A stretch of DNA of 7,428 bases from the NCBI GenBank assembly GCA_039583705.1, contig JAVKSM010000133.1, forward strand, positions 1-7,428, written 5' to 3'. The notes under the pieces are model-generated. The model was not told the DNA's origin, ran no database searches, and saw only the letters and a program-made list of their open reading frames with translations. The position numbers were made by a program, and so were the translations under genes. This DNA comes from JAVKSM01 sp039583705 (lineage in GTDB: Bacteria; Actinomycetota; Actinomycetes; Mycobacteriales; Pseudonocardiaceae). This document shows positions 1-6,042 of the stretch, piece after piece (position 1 is the stretch's first letter; each line of letters starts with the position of its first letter).

Positions 1-379
1 CTGGTCCGGGGCCGGTGCCGACGACCGGGACCCGCAGCCGCTGGGCCGGCTCGCCAGCCGGCTGTCCACAGAACGGGGCTGGGCCTCCCGGCTGGCGTCC
101 GCCGGCGTGTTCGGGCGGTGGGCCGAGCTGGTCGGAGCGGAGGTCGCCGAGCACGCCGTGCCGGTGTCGCTGCGGGAGGGCGAGCTGATCGTCGAGGCCA
201 GCTCCACGGCGTGGGCCACCCAACTGCGGTTGCTCCAGCGCCAACTGCTCACGCGGCTCGCCGCCGGCCTCGGCGACGGCGTCGTGACCCGGCTGCGGAT
301 CTCCGGCCCCGCCACTCCGACCTGGCGCCGTGGTCCCCGCACCGTCCCCGGCCGGGGCCCCCGCGACACCTACGGCTGA
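1..379 (+). CDS. dciA: DUF721/DciA-family protein, 3' part (5' end outside window)
   Basis: The reading frame is open from base 2 to the TGA at 377-379, giving about 125 C-terminal residues; the start lies upstream of the window. The visible part carries the DUF721 (DciA) core: an amphipathic helix with GRWAELVG, then AEHAVPVSLREGELIVEA, then the hallmark STAWATQL stretch, and an arginine- and glycine-rich tail ending GRGPRDTYG. This tail closely resembles the mycobacterial homologue (Rv0004) as I remember it. DciA proteins bind the replicative helicase DnaB and help load it in bacteria lacking DnaC. The position just upstream of gyrB matches the dnaA-dnaN-recF-dciA-gyrB-gyrA order near actinobacterial origins, although recF is not visible here. 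A GTG at 107 is only an internal valine codon: conserved-looking in-frame sequence continues to its left. The family call is firm; the helicase-loading role is taken from the family. Confidence 0.88.
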   Translation, partial: WSGAGADDRDPQPLGRLASRLSTERGWASRLASAGVFGRWAELVGAEVAEHAVPVSLREGELIVEASSTAWATQLRLLQRQLLTRLAAGLGDGVVTRLRISGPATPTWRRGPRTVPGRGPRDTYG

Positions 380-430
380 GTGGGACGGATGGGACGGTGC
401 TGCGCGGGCGCCGACCCCCGGCGCGCCGGC

Positions 431-448
431 CGGGCGCCGCAGCGCCCG
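431..448 (+). terminator. GC-rich hairpin downstream of dciA, possible terminator
   Basis: CGGGCGC (431-437) and GCGCCCG (442-448) are perfect inverted complements of 7 bp around a CGCA tetraloop, about 50 bases after the dciA stop codon. There is no U-tract, which is common for terminators in high-GC actinobacteria. Short perfect stems also arise by chance in such GC-rich DNA, so the role is inferred from position and compactness. Confidence 0.4.
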
Positions 449-617
449 CCCTGACCCGGCGCCGGATGGCCCGCAGGGCTCCGGGAAAGCTGCGCCCGAC
501 GGCCAGCAGGCCGCCGTGAAGGCTGCTCTCGGCCGCTGGCACCCATCCGGCTCTCGGTTCGTGGCTCTCATCGCCTGCCAGGAGTGTCCCAGGGCCGTTT
601 CTCATCAGTCGGACCAG

Positions 618-623
618 TAGAAT
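618..623 (+). promoter_or_regulatory. Candidate gyrB -10 element (TAGAAT)
   Basis: TAGAAT at 618-623 fits the actinobacterial sigma-A -10 pattern TANNNT and stands out in a region with few A/T runs. The hexamer 17 bases upstream (CCGTTT, 595-600) is a poor -35 match, which is common in this group. Start of transcription would fall near 629, about 90 bases before the gyrB GTG. Promoters of gyrase genes are often induced by DNA relaxation, but nothing in the sequence proves that here. Confidence 0.45.
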
Positions 624-700
624 CATAGGTGCCGGTCCGATCGCGGCCGGCGGACCCCCGGCCCAGGAACGACCGCGGCGCCGGGCGCCTCTACCTGGCG

Positions 701-705
701 AGGAG
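701..705 (+). promoter_or_regulatory. gyrB ribosome binding site (AGGAG)
   Basis: AGGAG at 701-705 is a good anti-Shine-Dalgarno match, with 12 bases separating it from the GTG at 718. The spacing is somewhat long but supports GTG 718. The protein then begins with a short basic leader followed directly by the conserved SITVLEGLEAVRKRPGMYIG segment, so no later start is possible without losing conserved sequence. Confidence 0.6.
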
Positions 706-717
706 AAGCCGAGGCCC

Positions 718-2685
718 GTGGCTGGCAAGAAGAGCGACTACAGCGCGTCGTCCATCACGGTTCTCGAGGGTCTCGAAGCCGTCCGCAAGCGCCCCGGCAT
801 GTACATCGGCTCCACCGGCGAGCGCGGCCTGCACCACCTCATCCAGGAGGTCGTCGACAACGCCGTCGACGAGGCGATGGCCGGTTACGCCACCCGGATC
901 GAGGTGACGTTGCTCGCCGACGGCGGCGTCCGGGTCTGGGACGACGGACGCGGCATCCCGGTCGACACGCACCCCGTCGAGAAGCGCCCGGCCGTCGAGC
1001 TCGTGCTCACGACACTGCACGCCGGCGGGAAGTTCGACGGGAAGTCCTACGCGGTCTCCGGCGGCCTGCACGGCGTGGGCGTCAGCGTCGTCAACGCGCT
1101 GTCCGCCGCGCTCGAGGTCGAGATCCACCGGGACGGGTGGGTGTGGCAGCAGCGTTACGAGCAGGCGAAGCCGGGCCGGCTGGTGAAGGCCGGGCCGACG
1201 CGGCGGACCGGCACCGTGGTCACCTTCTGGGCCGACCCGGCCGTCTTCGAGACCACCGTCTACAACACCGAGACGGTGTCGCGCCGCCTGCAGGAGATGG
1301 CTTTTCTCAACAAGGGCCTGACGATCGTGCTGCGCGACGAACGGGTCCGCGACGAGGACGCCGAGGCGGACCCCGGTGGCAACATCGCGCGGATCAAGGA
1401 GCGCACCTTCTGCTATCCCGGTGGCCTGGAGGATTTCGTCGCGCACATCAACCACGCCAAGGATCCGATCCACCGCAAGGTGGTGTCGTTCTCGGCCGCC
1501 GATGAGGGCCATCAGGTCGAGGTCGCGATGCAGTGGAACGCCGGCTACACCGAGTCGGTCTACACCTTCGCCAACACGATCAATACCACCGAGGGCGGCA
1601 CCCACGAGGAGGGTTTCCGGGCGGCGTTGACCAGCACGGTCAACCGCTACGCCCGCGACAAGAGGTTCCTCAAGGACAAGGACGCGGCGCTGACCGGCGA
1701 CGACATCCGGGAGGGCCTGGCGGCGATCGTGTCGGTCAAGGTCAAGGAGCCGCAGTTCGAGGGCCAGACCAAGACCAGGCTGGGCAACACCGAGGTCAAG
1801 TCTTTCGTGCAACGGGTCTGCAACGAGTGGCTGGCCGACTGGCTCGAGCGTAACCCGGCCGAGGCCAAGACGATCCTCACCAAGGCGGTGTCGAGTGCGC
1901 AGGCTCGACTCGCCGCCCGGAAGGCCCGCGAGTTGGTGCGTCGCAAGACCGCGGGTGACCTGGGCGGGTTGCCGGGCAAGCTCGCCGACTGCCGCTCCAA
2001 CGACCCGCGCCAGTCCGAGGTCTACATCGTCGAGGGTGACTCCGCCGGCGGCTCGGCCAAGTCCGGGCGGGACTCGATGTTCCAGGCGATCCTGCCGATC
2101 CGCGGGAAGATCATCAACGTGGAGAAGGCGCGGATCGACCGGGTACTGCGCAACACCGAGGTGCAGGCGATCATCACCGCGCTCGGCACCGGCATCCACG
2201 ACGAGTTCGACCTGTCCAAGCTGCGATACCACAAGATCGTGCTCATGGCCGACGCCGACGTGGACGGCCAGCACATCCGCACCCTGCTGCTCACCCTGTT
2301 GTTCCGCTTCATGCGCCCGCTGGTGGAGAACGGGCACGTCTTCCTCGCCCAGCCACCGCTCTACAAGATCAAATGGTCGAGGGCGGACGCGGAGTTCGCC
2401 TACTCCGACCGGGAGCGCGACGGCCTCATCGAAGCCGGCCGGGCGGCGGGCCGGAAGCTGCCCCGCGACGAGGGCGTGCAGCGCTACAAGGGCCTCGGCG
2501 AGATGAACGCCAAGGAGCTGTGGGAGACCACCATGGACCCGGCCAACCGGGTCCTGCTGCAGGTCACCCTGGACGACGCCGCGACCGCCGACGAGCTGTT
2601 CTCCATCCTCATGGGGGAGGACGTCGAGTCCCGCCGCTCCTTCATCACCCGCAACGCCAAGGACGTCCGGTTCCTCGACGTGTGA
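718..2685 (+). CDS. gyrB: DNA gyrase subunit B
   Basis: This is the ATPase and TOPRIM subunit of gyrase (655 residues), which powers ATP-dependent negative supercoiling with GyrA in the cytoplasm. The N-terminal GHKL ATPase domain shows catalytic Glu44 and Mg-binding Asn48 in EVVDNAVDEA, DDGRGIP starting at Asp75, LHAGGKFD near 100-107 and the ATP-lid GGLHGVG at 115-121. The transducer domain has the ATP-contacting QTK (350-352). The C-terminal TOPRIM domain carries EGDSAGG from Glu439, the metal-binding DADVD at 512-516 and QRYKGLGEMN from 588. Arg138 aligns with E. coli Arg136, the aminocoumarin contact. Length is typical for actinobacteria; the roughly 170-residue insertion of enterobacterial GyrB is absent. 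Start is GTG. There is no TTA, CTA or TCA codon in the gene. gyrA follows after 30 bases, so the two are almost certainly one operon. Confidence 0.98.
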   Translation: MAGKKSDYSASSITVLEGLEAVRKRPGMYIGSTGERGLHHLIQEVVDNAVDEAMAGYATRIEVTLLADGGVRVWDDGRGIPVDTHPVEKRPAVELVLTTLHAGGKFDGKSYAVSGGLHGVGVSVVNALSAALEVEIHRDGWVWQQRYEQAKPGRLVKAGPTRRTGTVVTFWADPAVFETTVYNTETVSRRLQEMAFLNKGLTIVLRDERVRDEDAEADPGGNIARIKERTFCYPGGLEDFVAHINHAKDPIHRKVVSFSAADEGHQVEVAMQWNAGYTESVYTFANTINTTEGGTHEEGFRAALTSTVNRYARDKRFLKDKDAALTGDDIREGLAAIVSVKVKEPQFEGQTKTRLGNTEVKSFVQRVCNEWLADWLERNPAEAKTILTKAVSSAQARLAARKARELVRRKTAGDLGGLPGKLADCRSNDPRQSEVYIVEGDSAGGSAKSGRDSMFQAILPIRGKIINVEKARIDRVLRNTEVQAIITALGTGIHDEFDLSKLRYHKIVLMADADVDGQHIRTLLLTLLFRFMRPLVENGHVFLAQPPLYKIKWSRADAEFAYSDRERDGLIEAGRAAGRKLPRDEGVQRYKGLGEMNAKELWETTMDPANRVLLQVTLDDAATADELFSILMGEDVESRRSFITRNAKDVRFLDV

Positions 2686-2704
2686 GGCGCCGTGACGTGT
2701 GACT

Positions 2705-2710
2705 GAAAGG
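2705..2710 (+). promoter_or_regulatory. gyrA ribosome binding site (GAAAGG)
   Basis: GAAAGG lies five bases before the GTG at 2716 in the 30-base gyrB-gyrA gap, and is complementary to the 16S rRNA 3' end (anti-SD CCUUUC). It fixes the gyrA start at 2716. The gap contains no TANNNT -10 element and no room for a terminator hairpin, which supports co-transcription from the gyrB promoter. Confidence 0.65.
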
Positions 2711-2715
2711 TTCCC

Positions 2716-5214
2716 GTGACCGACACCTTGCTGCCTCCCGAGGGCGATCGCGTCGAGCCGGTCGACATCCAGCAGGAGATGCAGCGCTCCTACATCGACT
2801 ACGCGATGAGCGTGATCGTCGGCCGGGCGCTGCCGCTGGTCGAGGACGGGCTCAAGCCGGTGCACCGCCGGGTGCTGTACTCGATGTACGACTCGGGGTT
2901 CCGCTCCGACCGTGGTTATGTCAAGTGTGCCCGGGTGGTCGGCGACGTGATGGGGAACTACCACCCGCACGGTGACGCGGCGATCTACGACGCCCTGGTG
3001 CGGCTGGCCCAGCCGTGGTCGATGCGCTACCCGCTGATCGACGGGCAGGGCAACTTCGGCTCCCCGGGCAACGACCCGGCCGCGGCCATGCGCTACACCG
3101 AGTGCCGGCTCACCCCATTGGCCATGAACATGCTCGCCGACATCGACGAGGAGACCGTCGACTTCGCGGACAACTACGACGGGCGGGCCCAGGAGCCGCT
3201 CGTCCTGCCCAGCCGCATCCCCAACCTGCTCGTCAACGGCAGCGCGGGCATCGCGGTCGGGATGGCCACCAACATCCCGCCCCACAACCTGCGCGAGGTG
3301 GCCGACGGTGTGGTGTGGGCCTTGGAGCACCACGAGGCCTCCGACGAGGAGCTCCTCGAAGCGCTCATGGCCCGGATCAAGGGCCCCGACTTCCCGACCT
3401 CGGCCCTGGTCGTCGGCTCCGACGGGATCGAGTCGGCCTACCGCACCGGCCGCGGCTCGATCCGGATGCGCGCGGTCGTCGAGGTCGAGGAGGACACGAA
3501 GGGCCGCGTCACCCTCGTCGTCACCCAGCTGCCCTACCAGGTCAACCCCGACAACCTCATCGAGTCGATCGCCGGGCTGGTCCGTGACAGTCGGCTCGCC
3601 GGCATCGCCGAGATCAACGACGAGTCCTCCGACCGGGTCGGGATGCGCGTCGTCATCACGTTGCGCCGGGACGCCATCGCCAAGGTGGTGCTCAACAACC
3701 TCTACAAGCACACCCAGCTCCAGACGAGCTTCGGCGTCAACATGCTGGCGATCGTCGACGGGGTGCCGCGCACGCTGCGGCTGGACCAGGTCGTCAAGGC
3801 CTATGTCCGGCACCAGATCGAGGTCATCGTCCGGCGCACCCGCTACCGGCTGCGCAAGGCCGAAGAGCGGGCCCACATCCTGCGGGGGCTGGTCAAGGCG
3901 CTGGACCGGCTCGACGAGGTCATCGCGCTGATCCGCGCCTCGCAGACCGTCGACGTCGCCCGCGCCGGCCTCATCGCGCTGCTCGACATCGACGAGGTGC
4001 AGGCGCAGGCCATCCTCGACATGCAGTTGCGCCGGCTGGCCGCGCTGGAACGTCAGAAGATCGTCGACGAGCTGGCCGAGATCGAGCGGGAGATCGCCGA
4101 CCTGCAGGACATCCTCGCCCGGCCCGAGCGGCAGCGGCAGATCGTGCGCGACGAGCTGACCGAGATCGTCGAGCGCTACGGCGACGACCGCAAGACCCGG
4201 CTGATCGCCTACGACGGCGATGTCTCCAACGAGGACCTCATCGCCGTGGAGGACGTGGTCGTCACGATCACGCGCACCGGCTACGCCAAGCGCACCAGGA
4301 CCGAGCTGTACCGGGCGCAGCGCCGTGGCGGCAAGGGTGTTCAGGGCGCCGGGCTCAAGCAGGACGACATCGTGGCGCACTTCTTCGTGTGCTCCACACA
4401 CGACTGGATCCTGTTCTTCACCACCAAGGGCCGGGTGTACCGCGCCAAGGCATACGAGCTGCCGGAGGCCAACCGGAGCGCCCGCGGCCAGCATGTCGCC
4501 AACCTGCTCGCCTTCCAGCCCGACGAGCAGATCGCCCAGGTCATGCAGATCAAGGACTACGCCGCGGTGCCGTACCTCGTGCTCGCGACGAGGAGCGGGC
4601 TGGTGAAGAAGTCCCGGCTGTCGGACTTCGACTCCAACCGTTCGGGCGGGCTCATCGGCATCAACCTGCGCGAGGACGACGAGCTGGTCGGAGCGGTGCT
4701 GTGCTCGGCGGAGGACGACCTGCTGCTGATCTCCGCGCAGGGTCAGTCGATCCGGTTCCACGCCGACGACGAGGCACTGCGGCCGATGGGCCGGGCCACC
4801 TCCGGCGTCTACGGGATGCGGTTCAACGCCGGTGACGAGCTGCTGTCGCTCAACGTGGTCCGGCCCGCCACGTTCGTGCTGGTGGCGACCGGGGGCGGGT
4901 ACGCCAAGCGCACCCCGATCGAGGACTACCCGCTGCAGGGGCGGGGCGGCAAGGGTGTGCTCACCATCCAGTACGACCGCCGACGTGGCAGGCTGGTGGG
5001 CGCGCTGGTCGTCGAGGCCGACGACGAGCTGTACGCGATCACCTCGACCGGAGGGGTGATCCGGACGTTGGCCAAGCAGGTGCGCAAGGCGGGTCGACAG
5101 ACCAAGGGCGTGCGGTTGATGAACCTGGCCGATGGGGCCACGCTTCTCGCGGTGGCGCGCAACGCCGACGAGGCGGGCGACGACCCGGCCGTCGGCGGTC
5201 TGGCCGACGGCTGA
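2716..5214 (+). CDS. gyrA: DNA gyrase subunit A
   Basis: This is the DNA-cleaving and wrapping subunit of gyrase (832 residues). The breakage-reunion part (about 15-500) has the winged-helix CAP region with catalytic Tyr127 preceded by Arg126 in AMRYTECRL, Ile179 in GIAVGMATNIPPHN (E. coli Ile174, the DNA-intercalating isoleucine), then the tower and coiled-coil segment rich in Glu, Arg and Leu (LRKAEERAHILRGLVKAL). The C-terminal beta-pinwheel (about 510-815) carries the GyrA-box QRRGGKG at 535-541 needed for DNA wrapping. A second box-like motif, QGRGGKG, is at 741-747. The quinolone-determining segment reads HPHGDAAIYD (83-92): Ala88 replaces the Ser83 of E. coli, while Asp92 (E. coli Asp87) is kept. 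The tail is short (GGLADG), without the long acidic extension of E. coli. GTG start with a good ribosome binding site; no TTA, CTA or TCA codon. Confidence 0.98.
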   Translation: MTDTLLPPEGDRVEPVDIQQEMQRSYIDYAMSVIVGRALPLVEDGLKPVHRRVLYSMYDSGFRSDRGYVKCARVVGDVMGNYHPHGDAAIYDALVRLAQPWSMRYPLIDGQGNFGSPGNDPAAAMRYTECRLTPLAMNMLADIDEETVDFADNYDGRAQEPLVLPSRIPNLLVNGSAGIAVGMATNIPPHNLREVADGVVWALEHHEASDEELLEALMARIKGPDFPTSALVVGSDGIESAYRTGRGSIRMRAVVEVEEDTKGRVTLVVTQLPYQVNPDNLIESIAGLVRDSRLAGIAEINDESSDRVGMRVVITLRRDAIAKVVLNNLYKHTQLQTSFGVNMLAIVDGVPRTLRLDQVVKAYVRHQIEVIVRRTRYRLRKAEERAHILRGLVKALDRLDEVIALIRASQTVDVARAGLIALLDIDEVQAQAILDMQLRRLAALERQKIVDELAEIEREIADLQDILARPERQRQIVRDELTEIVERYGDDRKTRLIAYDGDVSNEDLIAVEDVVVTITRTGYAKRTRTELYRAQRRGGKGVQGAGLKQDDIVAHFFVCSTHDWILFFTTKGRVYRAKAYELPEANRSARGQHVANLLAFQPDEQIAQVMQIKDYAAVPYLVLATRSGLVKKSRLSDFDSNRSGGLIGINLREDDELVGAVLCSAEDDLLLISAQGQSIRFHADDEALRPMGRATSGVYGMRFNAGDELLSLNVVRPATFVLVATGGGYAKRTPIEDYPLQGRGGKGVLTIQYDRRRGRLVGALVVEADDELYAITSTGGVIRTLAKQVRKAGRQTKGVRLMNLADGATLLAVARNADEAGDDPAVGGLADG

Positions 5215-5216
5215 GA

Positions 5217-5789
5217 GTGACGGACGAGACGGCAGGCAGGCTCCTCGTGACCAATCCGTACGACCGGCAACGCGCTGCATCTGGTCTCGGCAACCCGTTC
5301 GCGGCGGAACGGCTCGGCATGCGACTCGAGCCGCCGCCGTCCTACCGGACCGGAGACGATCCCGACGTCGAGGAGGAGTACGAGCGGCGGGCTCCGTCCG
5401 CGGCCGCCGACCGGCCCCTGCCCGGCCGGGTGCCTCGCCGGGCGGTCCTGCAGCTCAAGCGGGTGGACCCGTGGTCGGTGCTCAAGCTGGCGGCGGTGCT
5501 CGGCGTGGCGCTGTTCCTGGTGTGGATGTTCGCCGTCGGTGTGCTCTACGCGATCCTCGACGGAATGGGCGTCTGGGACAAGATCAACGGCACCTTCTCG
5601 GAGCTGACGCCCGGCTCGACGACCGGCGGTCCGTTGATCACCGCCGGTGGGGTGTTCGGGGTGGCCACGCTCGTCGGTCTGATCAACACGATCCTGTTCA
5701 TCGCGCTCACCAGCGTCGCGGCGTTCATCTACAACGTTTCGGCCGACCTCACAGGCGGGGTCGAGGTCACGCTCTCCGAGCTCGACTAG
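5217..5789 (+). CDS. DUF3566 domain two-helix membrane protein
   Basis: This 190-residue protein has a hydrophilic, proline- and charge-rich N-terminal tail (about 1-80), a conserved LKRVDPWSVLKLA entry, a first membrane helix at about 89-113, a short loop with WDKINGTFSEL, and a second helix at about 148-172 (GLINTILFIALTS), ending with GGVEVTLSELD. This is the DUF3566 pattern found just downstream of gyrA across actinobacteria (Rv0007 in M. tuberculosis). The function is unknown to me. It starts two bases after the gyrA stop, so it is probably co-transcribed with gyrBA. The start is uncertain: GTG 5217 has a weak ribosome binding site, while GTG 5247 is preceded by GGCAGG (5235-5240) with six-base spacing and would give a 180-residue protein. 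Both predict the same membrane domain. Both termini are predicted cytoplasmic by the even helix count and basic residues before helix one. Confidence 0.88.
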   Translation: MTDETAGRLLVTNPYDRQRAASGLGNPFAAERLGMRLEPPPSYRTGDDPDVEEEYERRAPSAAADRPLPGRVPRRAVLQLKRVDPWSVLKLAAVLGVALFLVWMFAVGVLYAILDGMGVWDKINGTFSELTPGSTTGGPLITAGGVFGVATLVGLINTILFIALTSVAAFIYNVSADLTGGVEVTLSELD

Positions 5790-5822
5790 CTTGCTCGGTG
5801 GCCTCGCCGGCTGGCTTGCCTG

Positions 5823-5839
5823 GGGGCCGCGCCGGCCCT
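5823..5839 (+). terminator. Hairpin after the gyrBA-DUF3566 operon, possible terminator
   Basis: GGGCCG (5824-5829) and CGGCCC (5833-5838) form a perfect 6-bp stem around a CGC loop, extendable by one G-T pair (5823/5839), about 35 bases after the DUF3566 stop. It is all G and C in the stem and has no U-tract. Its position at the end of the operon and before the tRNA promoter region supports a terminator; the composition makes chance occurrence possible. Confidence 0.4.
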
Positions 5840-5880
5840 GTCCGCTGTGAGGGCGGGTGGGGCGGTCGTGCCTGCTGGAG

Positions 5881-5886
5881 TAACGT
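5881..5886 (+). promoter_or_regulatory. Candidate tRNA-Ile -10 element (TAACGT)
   Basis: TAACGT at 5881-5886 fits TANNNT and would start transcription near 5892, about 11 bases before the mature tRNA 5' end, leaving a short leader for RNase P to remove. The -35 position (5858-5863, TGGGGC) is a poor match. It is the only TANNNT match in the roughly 110 bases before the tRNA. Confidence 0.35.
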
Positions 5887-5902
5887 CGTGTCCGCCCTCG
5901 AC

Positions 5903-5979
5903 GGGCCCATAGCTCAGCCGGTTAGAGCGCGTCGCTGATAACGACGAGGTCGCTGGTTCAAGTCCAGCTGGGCCCACCA
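5903..5979 (+). tRNA. tRNA-Ile(GAU)
   Basis: A complete cloverleaf can be folded by hand. The acceptor arms are GGGCCCA (5903-5909) and TGGGCCC (5969-5975), all seven pairs. The D stem is GCTC/GAGC (5912-5915, 5925-5928), the anticodon stem CGTCG/CGACG (5930-5934, 5942-5946), and the loop CTGATAA has anticodon GAT at 5937-5939. The T stem is GCTGG/CCAGC (5952-5956, 5964-5968) with loop TTCAAGT. The discriminator is A5976 and the CCA end is encoded (5977-5979). A stand-alone tRNA-Ile next to gyrA, with tRNA-Ala further on, is the arrangement known from mycobacteria (ileT, alaT). Confidence 0.97.
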
Positions 5980-6015
5980 GTGTCCTGGAAGCGAAGTTCC
6001 TCGCTTCCAGGACGC
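5980..6015 (+). terminator. Strong inverted repeat directly after tRNA-Ile
   Basis: TCCTGGAAGCGA (5983-5994) and TCGCTTCCAGGA (6001-6012) are perfect 12-bp inverted complements around a six-base AGTTCC loop. The stem extends outward by G5982-C6013, a T-G wobble (5981/6014) and G5980-C6015, giving 15 pairs that begin right after the encoded CCA. No U-tract follows. The most likely role is a tRNA terminator or a 3' processing boundary. It also lies just upstream of the CDF gene, so it could act as an attenuator or leader structure if transcription reads through. Confidence 0.6.
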
Positions 6016-6042
6016 CAGGTGCTGTTCCAGGACGCCAGGTGC
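6005..6042 (+). repeat. Tandem 18-base direct repeat with two-base spacer, duplicating one hairpin arm
   Basis: The 18-base unit TTCCAGGACGCCAGGTGC occurs exactly at 6005-6022 and again at 6025-6042, separated by TG. The first copy supplies the outer 3' arm of the hairpin at 5980-6015. The second copy contains AGGA (6029-6032) six bases before a GTG (6039-6041) that may start the CDF gene. Identity of the two copies suggests a recent local duplication or selection to keep them alike. Confidence 0.9.

Larger units (their letters stand above)
380..717 (+). other. Gene-free leader between dciA and gyrB
   Basis: This stretch of 338 bases holds no convincing gene. Several GC-driven open frames cross it, but none has both a plausible ribosome binding site and recognisable protein sequence. 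It contains a compact hairpin at 431-448 that could end dciA transcription, a TAGAAT -10-like element at 618-623, and the gyrB ribosome binding site at 701-705. A transcript starting near 629 would have an untranslated leader of roughly 90 bases. The part from about 450 to 590 shows nothing I can interpret. Confidence 0.6.

Noticed and set aside
249..728. Open frames on both strands in the dciA-gyrB gap (for example 249-728 reverse, 330-620 forward)
   Set aside because: The products are low-complexity Arg/Ala/Pro/Gly sequences, overlap dciA, and lack convincing ribosome binding sites.
718..2685. GyrB shorter than E. coli GyrB, considered as a truncation
   Set aside because: All ATPase, transducer and TOPRIM motifs are present; the missing part is the insertion confined to gammaproteobacterial and some other GyrB proteins.
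2692..2706. Four-codon GTG frame in the gyrB-gyrA gap as a leader peptide
   Set aside because: Far too short to support, has no binding site of its own, and overlaps the gyrA ribosome binding site by chance.
691..5280. 1,529-codon open frame on the reverse strand across gyrB and gyrA
   Set aside because: It is the exact codon mirror of gyrB and gyrA and stays open only because TTA, CTA and TCA are avoided. Its predicted protein is Val-, Asp-, Gly- and Leu-rich mirror sequence with no recognisable domain.
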